From: Haliclystus octoradiatus
Lineage: Eukaryota; Cnidaria; Staurozoa; Stauromedusae; Haliclystidae
Direction of reading: 5' to 3'
Length of the DNA: 64,000 bases
Assembly: GCA_916610825.1 (NCBI GenBank)
Contig: OU744449.1
Coordinates: 2,678,001 to 2,742,000 of the forward strand
Position 1 is the stretch's first letter; each line of letters starts with the position of its first letter. Made by a program: the position numbers and the translations under genes. Under the pieces are notes generated by a model. It did not search any database. It was not told where the DNA came from and saw only the letters and a list, made by a program, of their open reading frames with translations. This document shows positions 34,501-45,347 of the stretch, piece after piece.

Positions 34501-37500
34501 GGGCCCGCATCATTAGCACCCATCAAACTGAACGTAGTGATTATGAAATGACGAATAATTATATCTTTAACTCTATGATGCTTGCCCTTCTTTAACTCTC
34601 TGGAACTTTCCTCTGCAGAAGATCGCACGTTCATTACACAGACCCTATACCGTTTCATAAACAACTTTGAGACTGATAAACAGGCTACTATTGATTGCGA
34701 TGTACAACTATATCACTCGTGTTATTCTACTGAAATTTGGACAACAGGAAATCATTTTAGAGTATTAAAATTTCAATATATATTATGCTTGGCGAAAGGA
34801 AGGAAAAAGGGAATAGACGAAAGAAAGATCGAGTACATGTCCTCAACATGATGAGTTCACAAAAGTCAGTTTTCAATCGAAAGATTTAAGAGTTTTCCCA
34901 ATATGGTTTCAGGAAAAGTCTCGGGGCTGGTACGCAGGCTAAGGTCACACTTACTGTGCTCAATTATTGGGAAAACTCTTTCGAATGAAACTGACTTTTG
35001 TGAACTCATCATGTTGAGGACATGTGCTCGATCTTTTCGTCTATCCCCTTTTTCCTACCTTTCGAGTCGTCTTGGAGTAATTATAGCTTTAACTAATTTT
35101 TTTCTATTTATATCAGTTATCCTAAGGGGTTTTCATCTGGCGAAATTGGTAAAATCAGAATAAACCGATATAAATGTCTGGATAACAAACCTTCTCAGGT
35201 ATAATTGATACTGCATGATACGTTTGAAATATAATAGGGTAATAAACTATATGAATTACATATATACCATATATATATTTATTCAAGCTTCTACGGTACA
35301 AGCCTAGAATACCCGTGGGGGTAATACCAGACTCTGCGTGAACGGGGGTGCTACTTTGGGAAAAAGTGAAGTACCAAAACAGTTCCAAAAATCTAAAATA
35401 AAATGCTTCAATATTTTTGATGTTTTTTTGAAGTTCTTCAAAATTTGAAAAAATTCTTTAGAATTCCAAAAAAAAATTATACAAAAAATCCAACATATGA
35501 GATTTCCGAACAAGTAGTTTTCTCATCCGCAATATGGACCCCAAGTAGGTGGCACATCCCGTGTGGCCGTCAGTGGGAGTTACCCCGGGCAGTAAAATGT
35601 AAAATTAGTTGATAGGGAGGGACAAAAGCAAGACGTTAATTATTGTAAGACGATAACTGCTATACTGTTCATTATCCAAATTGGTACTAATCCTAACTAT
35701 AGTAGATCAAAATAATAATTTGAATGTAAAATATTGTTTATATTATCGAATCATAGTTGTAGATAAAGTAGGGATTCCAATTATGAAAATTGTCCTTAAC
35801 AGTTGCATGAAAATTTGGACAGTATTTTATAAATGTGAAATATGGTTTGATTTATTTTAGGCTGCTATATTTCAATGTGGTAACGGAATCATTGACCCTG
35901 GAGAAGAATGTGATTGTGGAAATTCTCAGGTAAACCATTGAATGAATTTCAAGCAGAAATATATGTCACAGCATGAAACGTTCCCATCTCTTTATAATGG
36001 CAATATTTCTCTGACAATAAAGGTCATTTTGAATCAGCAGCAAAATTTACAAAGACAAATTAATTCCAACATCTTAAAATTTCGAAAACAGTAACTCCTG
36101 CCATTGATTTTTGATGTTAAATATTTTGCAAAGTTTCAATTGTGTATATTAGATAACACAAAAAAGAATTTCATAGAGAGAATTGCAGAATGCTATTAAT
36201 TCGCAAGGTGCAGTCACGCGACCAATATCAACACACAGCTGGAATTCTTGGTGAAGCACCAAACACTTCTAGTAGAAACCTGTGCTAAATATAGCACATT
36301 CTAATCTCATTTAAGACTTCTCAGTAAGTCCGATTCGTATTTTGAGAATGGAATCGTGATATATAAAAAAGAGACCAAAAGACAAACCCTATATATATAA
36401 ATCTAATGGCAAAAACATTTGTTCGCTGAAAACCACGTGCCATATGAATGACATACAATTGCATACCTCGCCCCAGACCTTATTTCGTCAAGTACGGTAT
36501 GTAATTCTTTGATTAAAGTACATTTTAAATTCCTCTTTATAAGAACATCGAGGCTTATTTTCTGTGAAATTAAAGCAACAAATTTAAACATTCTGATGCT
36601 CATTTCTTAAGAATTTATTTTTTCCTGTGTTTAGTATTTTATTTTCCTGAAATCATCTGTCATAAAAATCTGTCTGATCAATCAGAGAAAGGGCTTACAT
36701 TGTCTTTTTAATCCTTTCATTTTTAGAATTGCTTGAAGTATGACCGTTGTTGTGATGGCTCGATTTGCAAATTGAAGAAAGCAGCAGAATGCAGCAAAGA
36801 AAAGTGTTGTAGCTATTGCAAAGTATGATAATTAGATAAATTCATTTATGATGCCAGCTGCAAAATACAAAACAATATCATTTTATTTTTGAGTGAATCT
36901 CAAACATCTCATTTAATGCTTACAAAAGAAAAATGCAAGGATATTTTACTTGATTCAAGGCTTTTTTACTTATTTCAAGCAGAAATTTCAAACTGTTTTA
37001 TCTTGCAATTCAAAATCGCCTGAAAATTGGACTTGAACAATAAATTTTTGATCGAAACAATTTGTTACAACAGGTTTTGAAATAAGGAAAGTATTCTTGC
37101 GAGAATTAAGGATTTCCTGTAACAGAATAGCTGATTACTTTGAGTGAGAGGTTCTCAATTGTGTATGAGGGTAGCTAGACATACTATCCCGTCTAATCTA
37201 ACAAGCTACGATTATTGTTATTGATTATGTATGGAATTGTTAGAGAAACAAGCCTCTGATTCTTACCATACTGAATACAGGTAACAATGTAATAATAACA
37301 CATATATATATATATAGGTAATCATGCTACGTTCATCTCACTTCTTTATACGAAAGGGATCGTGTAATTTGAAAAAACGTCGTAGATCTTTCGTTATTCC
37401 TGATAATCTGATGTCGACATGAGCGGCATCTTACAGCAAATAAGGGTGCATGCTGATGAATTTCCTCAGAGTGTTTTGCTAGCTTTGCTTGACGTCTATT

Positions 37501-40500
37501 GAAATGTTTTATTGTATCATATATTTGTAATGCAGATTGACACACGAAAACAAGGATGCAGTGGTATGTTTACTCCAAACATCATAAAATAAACTATGCC
37601 TCGTTGTTATATCAATACTTCTGTATTTTTTGTGGGTTGGATATCTGTTAATATTTAGCCTGTGTGCTATAGAAGGAGAATTCCGATGTTGTAGACATGT
37701 CTTTGTAACCAGTCGATCACCCCATTTATTTCTTATAATAGTTTAATTTTGGTTTTATTAAGATCAAATGGATTGCTATATCCAGGCATGCTGACAACAT
37801 AGTTTTATTTGGTGAACACGTTGCTTTATTCCAACAACAAAGAATCAATTCATTCCTTCAAATTTCCACCAAGCAGTGCTTGATGAGCTCTCATGTATAT
37901 TGTGACTGAACTTGCACTGCTTCCTTCTATACTATCTGATGTCCATCGCATCACCACATCCATTTCTATATAATGAAAAATGCGTCGCAGAGAAAATGTA
38001 CACAGTGTGGGTCACACTGCACACACGCCTCTAATAGCTTTTCCCCACACATCCAGATCTTCCATCCAATGAACCACGTGCTAATTTAAACATCTCTTCA
38101 AATAGTTGTTTTAACAATTCTTCAATTCTGATTCTGATAGTTATACATTTATGCCGAAAAATTGTTATGCCATTTTTGATAACAAAATAATAGTAATGTG
38201 CTTCTATTTTAGGATCAGCAAAAACATTGACAGCTTCTATGGGTAGAATTGAAAGTGACCCAAAAGATTTAAGAAACGAAATTCGTAGCTATCACATAAA
38301 AGCTCCACAAGGGAGTGTTGTTTCTGTTAGCTTACATATTCCAAAGTTTGAATTCGAAGAAGGATGTCCATACGATTATATCGAGATTAAAAATGGAAGA
38401 GATAGCAGAGCGCAATCTTTAGGTGAGATATTTTGAAGTTTTAATAGTTCGATAAGGGCATAATTATAGATGTTGGAGGAAAAACATATCTCTATCACAT
38501 GTCTGTATTAGCATTCTATCTAATTATGACTTCTAATTGGTTAATTGTCTCTGTGGGCATCATACATATAGACTCCAGAACGGATGCTCTGTGGCTCTAA
38601 TCACTTAAACTAAGTCAGTAGTTGACTTTATTTGAAAATATAACGGTAGATGTAGTATAATTTTCCCGCCATTTTGTAGCGGCAGATGGAATGGCGAGTT
38701 TCTTTGACGTTGAACCCCCCAAAAAACAATGTAAACGACTGCACGATAAAAACCAGTGAGGAAAAACCCTTATTTCATTTGCTGTTTCCGACACTTTATA
38801 AACCACTATTATCACAACTTTGTAACGATGTTGTATCATTTTGTTAATTGCAATGAGATGGAAGTAAAACTTAATTTGAATTGTTTGTTTTAACAGGGAA
38901 ATTCTGTCGCACGTTGGACAAAGTTGAAATACGTTCAACATCAAGTGATATGTTTATTATTATCAAAACAGATCAGACTTTTCATAGTTCATATTTGATC
39001 ATATATAACATGCTTCCTAGAGCATTGAAGCGTAAGTAAAATATTCTTTGACTTTACATATTCTAATTTAATTGAAATGAAGCTACTTGAAGATTCCATA
39101 AACAATTGTTTTCATAGTATTTTGGAAATTTCTTGCTTGTGATTTTAATAATTAAATATAAACCGATGGAATTTATCCGTATGGAACTACAGAAAATCAG
39201 CAAGGTTTAGTAAGCACAATTATTGCTTGTTTGTGGTCATCTGTTCTTGTAAATTCCTGTTGATAAGCCCATACAGATGTTAATTGTTTTGTCCTGAAAG
39301 GTTTCTTGTAATTTTAAATACTTGAAGTTGAGTAGCCACAATTGTATTAAAGGAGCAACTTTGGCCATCGGGCTCTACGTGCAAAAGCTTAATTCAAATT
39401 GAGCTCGTAGCAATCGCCGGTCAATTCTGCTCCTTTAAGCATCAAACGAGAAAATCCGACATTGAATCAATGTGACTATAAAAGAACAATGATTCCGAAT
39501 CGCAAATCTACAATACGTGCAGTAATACATAGTCCCATAGAAAAAACTACACCAATCACAGGGCCACTTTGACTACCAAATAGCTATTAAATTACTTAAT
39601 CATAATCTTGACTAATTTGTGTCAATAATATTTTCAAATGAGCTCTAGAACTAGTCCAGACTAATATTGTTAAAAGTCAGATATAAATGAAAAAGCCTGG
39701 AATAAGTTCCGGTGCACATTCAAAATATATGTTGATGCAAATTAGTTCAGGATTTAATCGTGGAAGAAAAAAAGTCTTGGAAAATCAAACTATTGAAGAT
39801 TCTTAACTTCATAAAAATCGAGTCTGAAATCTGGTCCATATAATCTGATTTCATTATACTAATCGTTTTAGACTATTGAAGCAGAAATTGAATCTGTCTT
39901 TGGATGATTTTCTTTCATTTATATAGTTACACCTGGAAAGAAATTTTTGATGAAAGCAGCTGGTACAAAATGCTATGGTGCAAGTTCATCAGGAAAAACT
40001 CTTGAAGTATTAAACACGTGTACTGATTATTTCATATATACCAAAGATAAAACAATCAAGCATCTTGCTAGTGGAAAATGTCTGCAGCCTAAACCATACT
40101 ATAATAATTATCATGAGTCAGCAGAAATATTATTAACTGGTGATTGTATATCGAGTGGAAGTGTATTCACTATCACAGGTAAACCAGGTCTCTTTCATCC
40201 TGCAAGTGGACTTTGTATTAGAGCGAGATACAATAGTGCACGTTTAACTAGACACTGTGATGATTCAAGCTGCAAAATTGATATTATTGAAGGTAAGTAC
40301 TATTAACGTGTGTGCATATCCACTATAAAATGTGATTCTACTATTACAAATATTAAACACTTTCTGTGGTAAATATATATATAAACAATATCAGTGTTGT
40401 GTCACTCTGCACGCGCTGAAAGGCATAACAAAGTGCTTATCTATATTGAAATATCTTATCTATATTGAAATATCTTATCTATATTGAAATATCTTATCTA

Positions 40501-42198
40501 TATTGAAATATCTTATTTGTTTGTATTTCTGAATACCTGCATTTCAATATTACGATGCATTTTGAAGATGCAATTCTGAAGATGACATTAAGCAGTCGAA
40601 ACGTCAAATAAGGGCTAATTTATTTATTACATTTTATTTCTCAATGCATATAAGCAGAAAATATTGATAAATCAAATTTATTAGCAATTACAATACATGA
40701 TAATTTTTTGTCATTCTCTTATAGCTGGCACTAAACCACCAACAAAACCAGGAGTTTCCAATGGAGACAAGTACAAGATTAAACATTCTGGTGGCTTGTG
40801 TTTATCATTGACAAAGGGTGCAACATACTTTCAATTAGAAAGCCATTGTAAAGATGAATTCGAGATAACGAAACAAAATACAATTCGTCATATTGGAAGT
40901 GGCAAATGTATTTCACCCCAATCACATGACAATAATGCATTTATTGTTGCATCACACTTCTGCAGTAGTGGTGACGCAGTATTCTATCGTACGGCATCAA
41001 AAGCATTGCAGCATAAAGCATCAGCCAAATGTATTCATCCTTTAAATGGTTATCCAAATCCACCTAAAGGTTCTAAAGTTGTTATTTATTCTGGGTGCTC
41101 AGGCACGAAACTGCAGTTTACATTCATCAAAGGTTTGTATTTTTTTCGTTTATTTTCTTGTCTATTTACAACTTCAAATTTCCAAACATGAAACAAACAA
41201 GAACAACTGATTCTTGCAAGCCATTTTATTCATATCACTTCATTTACTAATTTATTTCAGAAAGAAAGAGCTATCTCCCGTGCGGGGAATCGAACCCCGG
41301 CCACGGCGGTGAGAGCGCCGGATCCTAACCACTAGACCACACGGGATATTAAACTGTTTTCATAAATTTTGATAATATCGGGGCATGCCATTTGTTATGG
41401 TATACTTTCTCAAATTTCTTGTACTACATGAAGTTCTTGAAACGTAAAGTATTGGCACTACAACTCGTTGCTTTGTAAAATGTTTTTCAAAGTAATTACC
41501 AGAAAATAGAATAGCAAAAGAAGAACAGACAAATATAAAATGATGTCGTTGTCATATATACAGACGTATTTCTAAACATTTTATGTGATTTATTAAATAA
41601 CTCTATGTGGTACAGTAGTGAATTTTATAAAAGTTGCGTTTCCTTCCTTCAACATATATTAAGACATTACTCGCCGGGCATATTAATGATACGGTTTACC
41701 CTCTCTTGTGATATGACTAACAAGCAAGATGAATGTGAGGCTGTCTGTGGTATGCATAATAAAATGTGAATATTAACCAATTATCATTATCTCTTTATTG
41801 TTGCAGTTGCAAAACCAGCATCGCAAAATGCCATCAAAATAGTCCATTACTACAGCAGACTCTGCCTACAAGTCCTCCCTGGAACAACACAAATAATTTT
41901 CTCAAAAACATGCACAGATAAATTTGAGTATACTAGTCAGAAAACTTTAGTTCATCAAAAAACCAAGAAATGTTTATATGGATCTAATTATAATGGTGCA
42001 AAGATAGGACTTACAGCCGATTGTAAGAGACCAGGAACAAACTTTGAACATACTAAAACAGGATCAATGAAACAAATTTATAGTGGTAAATGTATTCATC
42101 CAAACGGTGGTAACATGTATCCTTCCGCTGGGACGAATGCTGTTGTATGGCAAGGATGTGACCAGAATAAGTTAAAATTTATATTTGATAAAGCATAA
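28550..42198 (+). CDS. Secreted ADAM-like metalloproteinase with CUB and ricin-type trefoil lectin domains
   Basis: Eighteen exons, 1001 residues: 28550-28643, 28741-28809, 29209-29655, 30882-30997, 31773-31859, 32148-32314, 33134-33218, 33812-33902, 34411-34474, 35117-35198, 35861-35929, 36727-36822, 37536-37563, 38213-38422, 38897-39031, 39927-40292, 40725-41132, 41807-42198. Phases agree throughout. Order: signal peptide (1 to about 28); basic RHRR segment (34-38), a possible furin site; ricin-type trefoil (about 56-203, with EQVWKM); reprolysin-like protease (about 225-435) with HEIAHQLHSGH at 373-383; disintegrin-like CGNGIIDPGEECDCG and CC-rich part (435-489); CUB (about 500-613); three trefoil blocks (614-1001) with repeated SGKCIHP-like motifs. 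The zinc motif has H at 380 where metzincins have G, and no Met-turn is evident. Likely an extracellular protease that binds glycans; activity is uncertain. No full ADAM prodomain, EGF or membrane segment. Confidence 0.88.
29690..30880. repeat. Diverged tandem duplications in intron 3 of the metalloproteinase gene
   Basis: Two blocks begin alike (TTAGGCTCACGCAGAGTTATTAT near 29725 and TAAGCTTACGCGGAGTTATTAT near 30086). The word pair TTGCTATT....ACA.TTC.A and AATTCCTGCTT.CGAGTAAA recurs near 29998-30050 and 30748-30805. They seem to be old copies of a segment of about 360 bp. The SINE at 30258 interrupts the later copy. Confidence 0.4.
30258..30625 (-). mobile_element. tRNA-derived SINE, minus orientation
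   Basis: A GC-richer block inside intron 3. On the minus strand it opens with a tRNA-like head: TTAGCTCAGATGGCAGAG (A box, around 30598-30615) and GTTTCAAATTCCCCGG (B box, around 30543-30558), spaced as in a tRNA. A body of about 280 bp follows, with no coding sense. The 63-codon open frame inside it is a by-product. The SINE family is not identified. Confidence 0.6.
32381..32536. repeat. Palindromic element (AAGGGTTACCACA ends)
   Basis: Ends AAAAGGGTTACCACA and TGTGGTAACCCTT are inverted; inside, GTCGTGTTTGTGTTCAT pairs with ATGAATACAAACACGGC. A related half (AGTAAATCTGAATACAGTACAAAC ... GTGGTAACCCTTTTCT) lies at 1480-1533. It is in intron 6 of the metalloproteinase gene. A short GATGAT run follows at 32569-32591. 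Confidence 0.5.
32945..33080. repeat. Inverted-repeat element, truncated copy 6
   Basis: Hairpin 32951-33019: GACTGAGTCAAAGAAAACAC and its inverse GTGTTTTCTTTGACTCAG. The same outer arm is found in copy 5. The ribozyme core is lost, but the tail ACAGCTCTGCCGATG ... TATTGAGCACTGTCA follows (33037-33078). It lies in intron 6 of the metalloproteinase gene. Confidence 0.6.
33998..34210. repeat. Inverted-repeat element with best-preserved hammerhead core (copy 7)
   Basis: Arms 34033-34115 and 34126-34206 are inverted copies. On the minus strand 34061-34104 reads CTGAAGA, stem II GCGT-TTTTT-ACGC (closing G-C pair), GAAAC, TCAGA, GTA; stem I forms between CTGT before and ATGG after the core, using wobble pairs. 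The plus arm has CTGAAGA but CAAGC in place of GAAAC. The tail GTGCTCAATGC...GCAGA is at 34003-34024. It lies in intron 8 of the metalloproteinase gene. Confidence 0.65.
34793..35064. mobile_element. Foldback element with ~110-bp inverted arms
   Basis: CGAAAGGAAGGAAAAAGGG ... AAGATCGAG.ACATGTCCTC at the left and its inverse at the right (GAGGACATGTGCTCGATCTT ... CCCTTTTTCCTACCTTTCG); the arms continue through CATGATGAGTTCACAAAAGT to GAGTTTTCCCAATA. An unpaired loop of about 45 bp contains GGTACGCAGGCTAAGG. It ends about 50 bp before exon 10 of the metalloproteinase gene. No target duplication could be fixed, so the class is open. Confidence 0.6.
39351..39434. mobile_element. 84-bp MITE inserted at TTAA
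   Basis: TTAA on both sides (39347-39350, 39435-39438). Ends AGGAGCAACTTTGGCC and the loosely inverse GGTCAATTCTGCTCCT; interior GAGCTCGTAGCAATCGCCGG matches the end of the longer copy at 45644. TTAA targets are typical of piggyBac-like elements, though these ends do not start with the usual CCC. It lies in intron 15 of the metalloproteinase gene. Confidence 0.55.
40436..40511. repeat. Tandem repeat, 19-bp unit, four copies
   Basis: CTTATCTATATTGAAATAT repeated at 40436, 40455, 40474 and 40493, perfect or nearly so. It lies in intron 16 of the metalloproteinase gene. Confidence 0.85.
40566..40612 (+). other. Hammerhead-like core without stem III loop, candidate
   Basis: AATT-CTGAAGA (40575-40581), TGAC...GTC as a possible stem II, GAAAC (40598-40602) directly followed by GTC (40603-40605) and AAAT. 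AATT and AAAT cannot form a full stem I, so the match is partial. GATGA...GAAACGTC is also common near the ends of invertebrate retroelements. Confidence 0.25.
41275..41346 (-). tRNA. tRNA-Glu (CTC)
   Basis: Read on the minus strand, 72 nt with discriminator G. Acceptor TCCCGTG pairs CACGGGA; the D arm has GTGGTCTAGTGGTTAGGAT (A box); the anticodon loop has CTC flanked by CGGCG and CGCCG; the T arm is CCGGGGTTCGATTCCCCG (B box). It is close to animal tRNA-Glu-CTC. There is no intron. It lies antisense in the last intron of the metalloproteinase-lectin gene. Confidence 0.95.
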
Positions 42199-43020
42199 AA
42201 TGTATATCTGTATGAAATAATATTAGGTGGCATCAGTTACAGCGTTTTTTTTTTATCTTCTTGATATATAACAACTACTTCACGTAAGAGAGTGGAAATG
42301 TATGAAAAATATTTAAAAGAAAACTAATTAATTAACATAACAACAAGCAGCGAATTTCAAATTCTATAATCAGTTATCAAATATATGATAGATTTAAACC
42401 ACATGGTAAAAACCGAATTCCATGAGTATTCTTGAAAAATATAACGACTTTTGCATTTTTTTTTTATTCCCCGAAATATATATATTCCAATTGCCGACAG
42501 TATTGCCATGAGAATGGTTAATAATTGATCCTAAGGTGGATCTGTAAATTACCTCTAAATTACTGACATTCTTTGTTATTGCTATATGGAGATTTGATGT
42601 CGTAATGAAATTCATCTTGAAAAATTTTCAGCATAAACATTTTGTAAACTTGGATTTTCACTTTCTTTCTTGAAGAGGTCATCGAGAAGTAACGAAACGT
42701 TGCAATTAGGTTTCTTTTTATTGCTGTCTTTTATTTCAAAATTTGCAAATAAGAATGTAATATCTTAAATCTATTATAATTATAAATCAGTTCTCAATTT
42801 GTTCTGAAAATGGAGATTGTTATTGAATCAAAATACAAACTGCCGTAGATGGGTATACTGCGGTTTATTAGCAAATAATGAAGTTTACAGTAAGAGGTAG
42901 CTGCACCGTGGCCATGTTTGGGTTCTGTGAGACCAACATGTGGGATATTGGGAGACACGAGAACGCATCAGAAAAACAAGGGCCCATAGGGGTCACATCG
43001 CTGTGAAGAATAATCGTTGT
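42199..43020. other. 3' UTR and intergenic stretch
   Basis: Probable 3' UTR of the metalloproteinase gene; no convincing AATAAA close to the stop (AATAAT near 42217). Around 42672-42712, CTTGAAGAGGTCATCGAG then AACGAAACGTTGC is another degenerate GATGA/GAAACGT-type motif. No gene seen. Confidence 0.35.
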
Positions 43021-43021
43021 T

Positions 43022-43192
43022 AACAAAATTCTTCGCAAAGGGTTTCTTCGTATCGACTGTTCTTCGCAACGAGTTTCTTCGCAATGAGTTCCTCTGCAAC
43101 GACTGTTATTTGTAATGATTTTCTTCGCAACGGCACGAGGCTTCCTTTTCTTCGCAATGAATTTCTTCGCAACGACTATTGTATGCAACGAT
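43022..43192. repeat. Degenerate tandem TTCTTCGCAACGA repeats
   Basis: The word TTCTTCGCAA recurs about seven times with variants (TTCGCAACGAGTTTC, TCCTCTGCAACGACTG, TTTCTTCGCAACG) at irregular spacing of about 15-40 bp. It looks like a decayed short tandem array. Origin unknown. Confidence 0.6.
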
Positions 43193-43734
43193 CATTCTTT
43201 ATTTGCAAAAAGTCACCACAGTGTTCTTGAAAGGTGGACATCACTGTCGTCTTTTCACTTGAATGATCTTCTATATTAATCCTGCAAGATAGTTCACAAA
43301 TTGTAAATAAATACCATATAACAGCGTGCTTCCCTGAGTTATTGCTTAGTTGGAATGTAAAACCAGGAGAACAAAACGATGAACGAATCATAATGTAAAA
43401 TTATTGGATGAAATTTTAACAAAGAATGCAGAAAAATTTATTATGTACTAATCATTCTTCGTCTTGCCGATTTAACATTTGCAAAACAACTTGAATGTGA
43501 ATATTATAGGTGGATTTACACGAATATTTAAACGAAAAGAAACACTAATGTTGAACTTTCAAAGATAAAGTCTTAATTTCCAGTTATGAGTGATATTGAT
43601 GATCGAGTCGGAAAAGCTACTCCCTCACTTGATGAAAGCCTCTAGAAATTTATGTTGGCAATAAATTTTAAAAATAATGCTTTGTGAAAGTCAAATTTGC
43701 TCGTTGTTTTGTATCTCAAAAATCATCTCTGTTG

Positions 43735-44230
43735 ATGACGATGAGAGCGGAAGGCCCGGTTGAAGGTATTGGTATGATCGGGTTTGTGTGATATATAATA
43801 TGTGATTTGTTATTGTGATCTAGAGTTCAAGGTGGCGTGTATATGTTAAATGACGTGTATGAAATGTGTATTGTGTGCTTATGTATTTATGTTTGATGTT
43901 GAGATGTAAAGGTGTATCTATGACTGCTGGATGTATTGGGTGTGGCTATTGTGACATAATGTATTATAAAGAATAGCTGGCTTCATGTAATAAGAGTTGT
44001 TGTGATATGTATGTTAAATTTAAAGTATAGTGGAATGGTTAACTGCGACGATATGATGTAATTATGTTTTAATTTTATACTGCCCCTGGATTATATGACG
44101 TAATTTGTATTAGATGATTATAATGTCATAGTTGCGTCGTGTTGGTGTTTGCTGATAATAAAGTTACAACTAACGTAGAAGTGTGACCTGTTTCTGTCTC
44201 CTCCCGCATCGGCCGATAACCAACTTACAA
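43735..44230 (+). mobile_element. Possible solo LTR
   Basis: GT-rich, relatively structured block with AATAAAGTTACAACTAACG near 44157 and a GC-richer end (TCTCCTCCCGCATCGGCC) closing in CCAACTTACA. Composition and the AATAAA placement resemble an LTR, but no matching second copy or target duplication is visible here. Confidence 0.25.
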
Positions 44231-44564
44231 TATCTTGACAAAATATGGGAGAAAATTATCAAATCAGAGAAAATAAATTGGTCTTTTTAAACAAAAAGTT
44301 TGCCTCGTGATTTCATATTAATAAAAATAATAATGACACATTGATTAACAACACTTTCGATTTTCTTAAGCCATCAACAGGCAGTGTTAAAGATTGTTCA
44401 AAAGTTCACAGTTTTTTATAGTGGAAGGATATAATTCACTTAATATTATAGTTAGAGTCCTTTTAAAGAATTTATTAAGTCCAAGAAAACCCGAAACATT
44501 GCAAATGAATAAAACTGTTTACAAATATACGTATTATCATGTAGATAATACAAAAACAACAAAA

Positions 44565-45340
44565 AAAAAAACTAATAATTAACGCTATACAATATAATAT
44601 TTGCTATAAAGCATATTGCCGAAATATACTACAAAGCTTACTGGCGATGAGGTGCTCTGCAGCATTGGGCTTCTCGAAAATCTTCTAGTGTCGTCTACAG
44701 CAGTCAGTATGTCATCAGCTTTTCTGTTTTTCTATGTATATTCTCCGATACATGGAGCTAGTGTATTATAATGGTGCAGATATGTGACGTAATACATACT
44801 TTGTGACATTGTGATATTGTGTACGTGTTCTATCCCGCTCTGTCTTCAAGTCTAGTATCTTGGCAGATATGTTGCCTGTTGGTATATAATGACCGTGCTG
44901 ACAAAAAGGTGTTATAAAGTATTACTATAATACACACAATGCCTTGTAACTCAAAGCATATTCTTGCTGCAACGTGAGATTTTTGTAACTTCTAGAAGAA
45001 AGTTATGCTTCTGATATTTTTATTTTGTTTCGAAGATAGCGTTTCCATTGACAACATAATTTAGAACAATAAAAATTTGCATTTGTAATGATACTTTCCT
45101 GTCTCGTATTTGTTGTGCAGGCTTTAGATTAGTTATTGAGAGAGAGAGAGTAAACTTCGAGTTAGAATAGAAAACCTGTGCCAGTATTTACTATTGACAT
45201 CTTTGTCAGTAGAAGTACAAACATCTTTCAAGAGAATACCAAACTAAAAGACATTACGTTAGAAAATACACTTTACACAACACCACACACTATCTATATC
45301 CCTGTGCATCCGTTAATATTTCTACTTTGATGAAATGCAG
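44565..45340. repeat. Segment repeated at 54095-54780 (3' flank of the fibrinogen-domain gene)
   Basis: Direct-orientation, diverged copy of 54095-54780. Shared words in order: ATAATTAACGCTATACAAT, CTTCTCGAAAAT, ATCATCAGCTTTTCTGTTTTT, TTGTGATATTGTGTA, CTCTGTCTTC, AACTTCTAGAAGAAAG, TTGTCAGTAGAAG/TATCAGTAAAGAAACATCT, TTACACAAC. It covers the probable 3' UTR and downstream flank of the minus-strand PAN-fibrinogen gene. Confidence 0.7.
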
Positions 45341-45347
45341 ACTTCAG

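Noticed and set aside
34582-35163. Two plus-strand frames between protease exons
   Set aside because: They overlap the arms of the foldback element and are not on the frame-consistent exon path.
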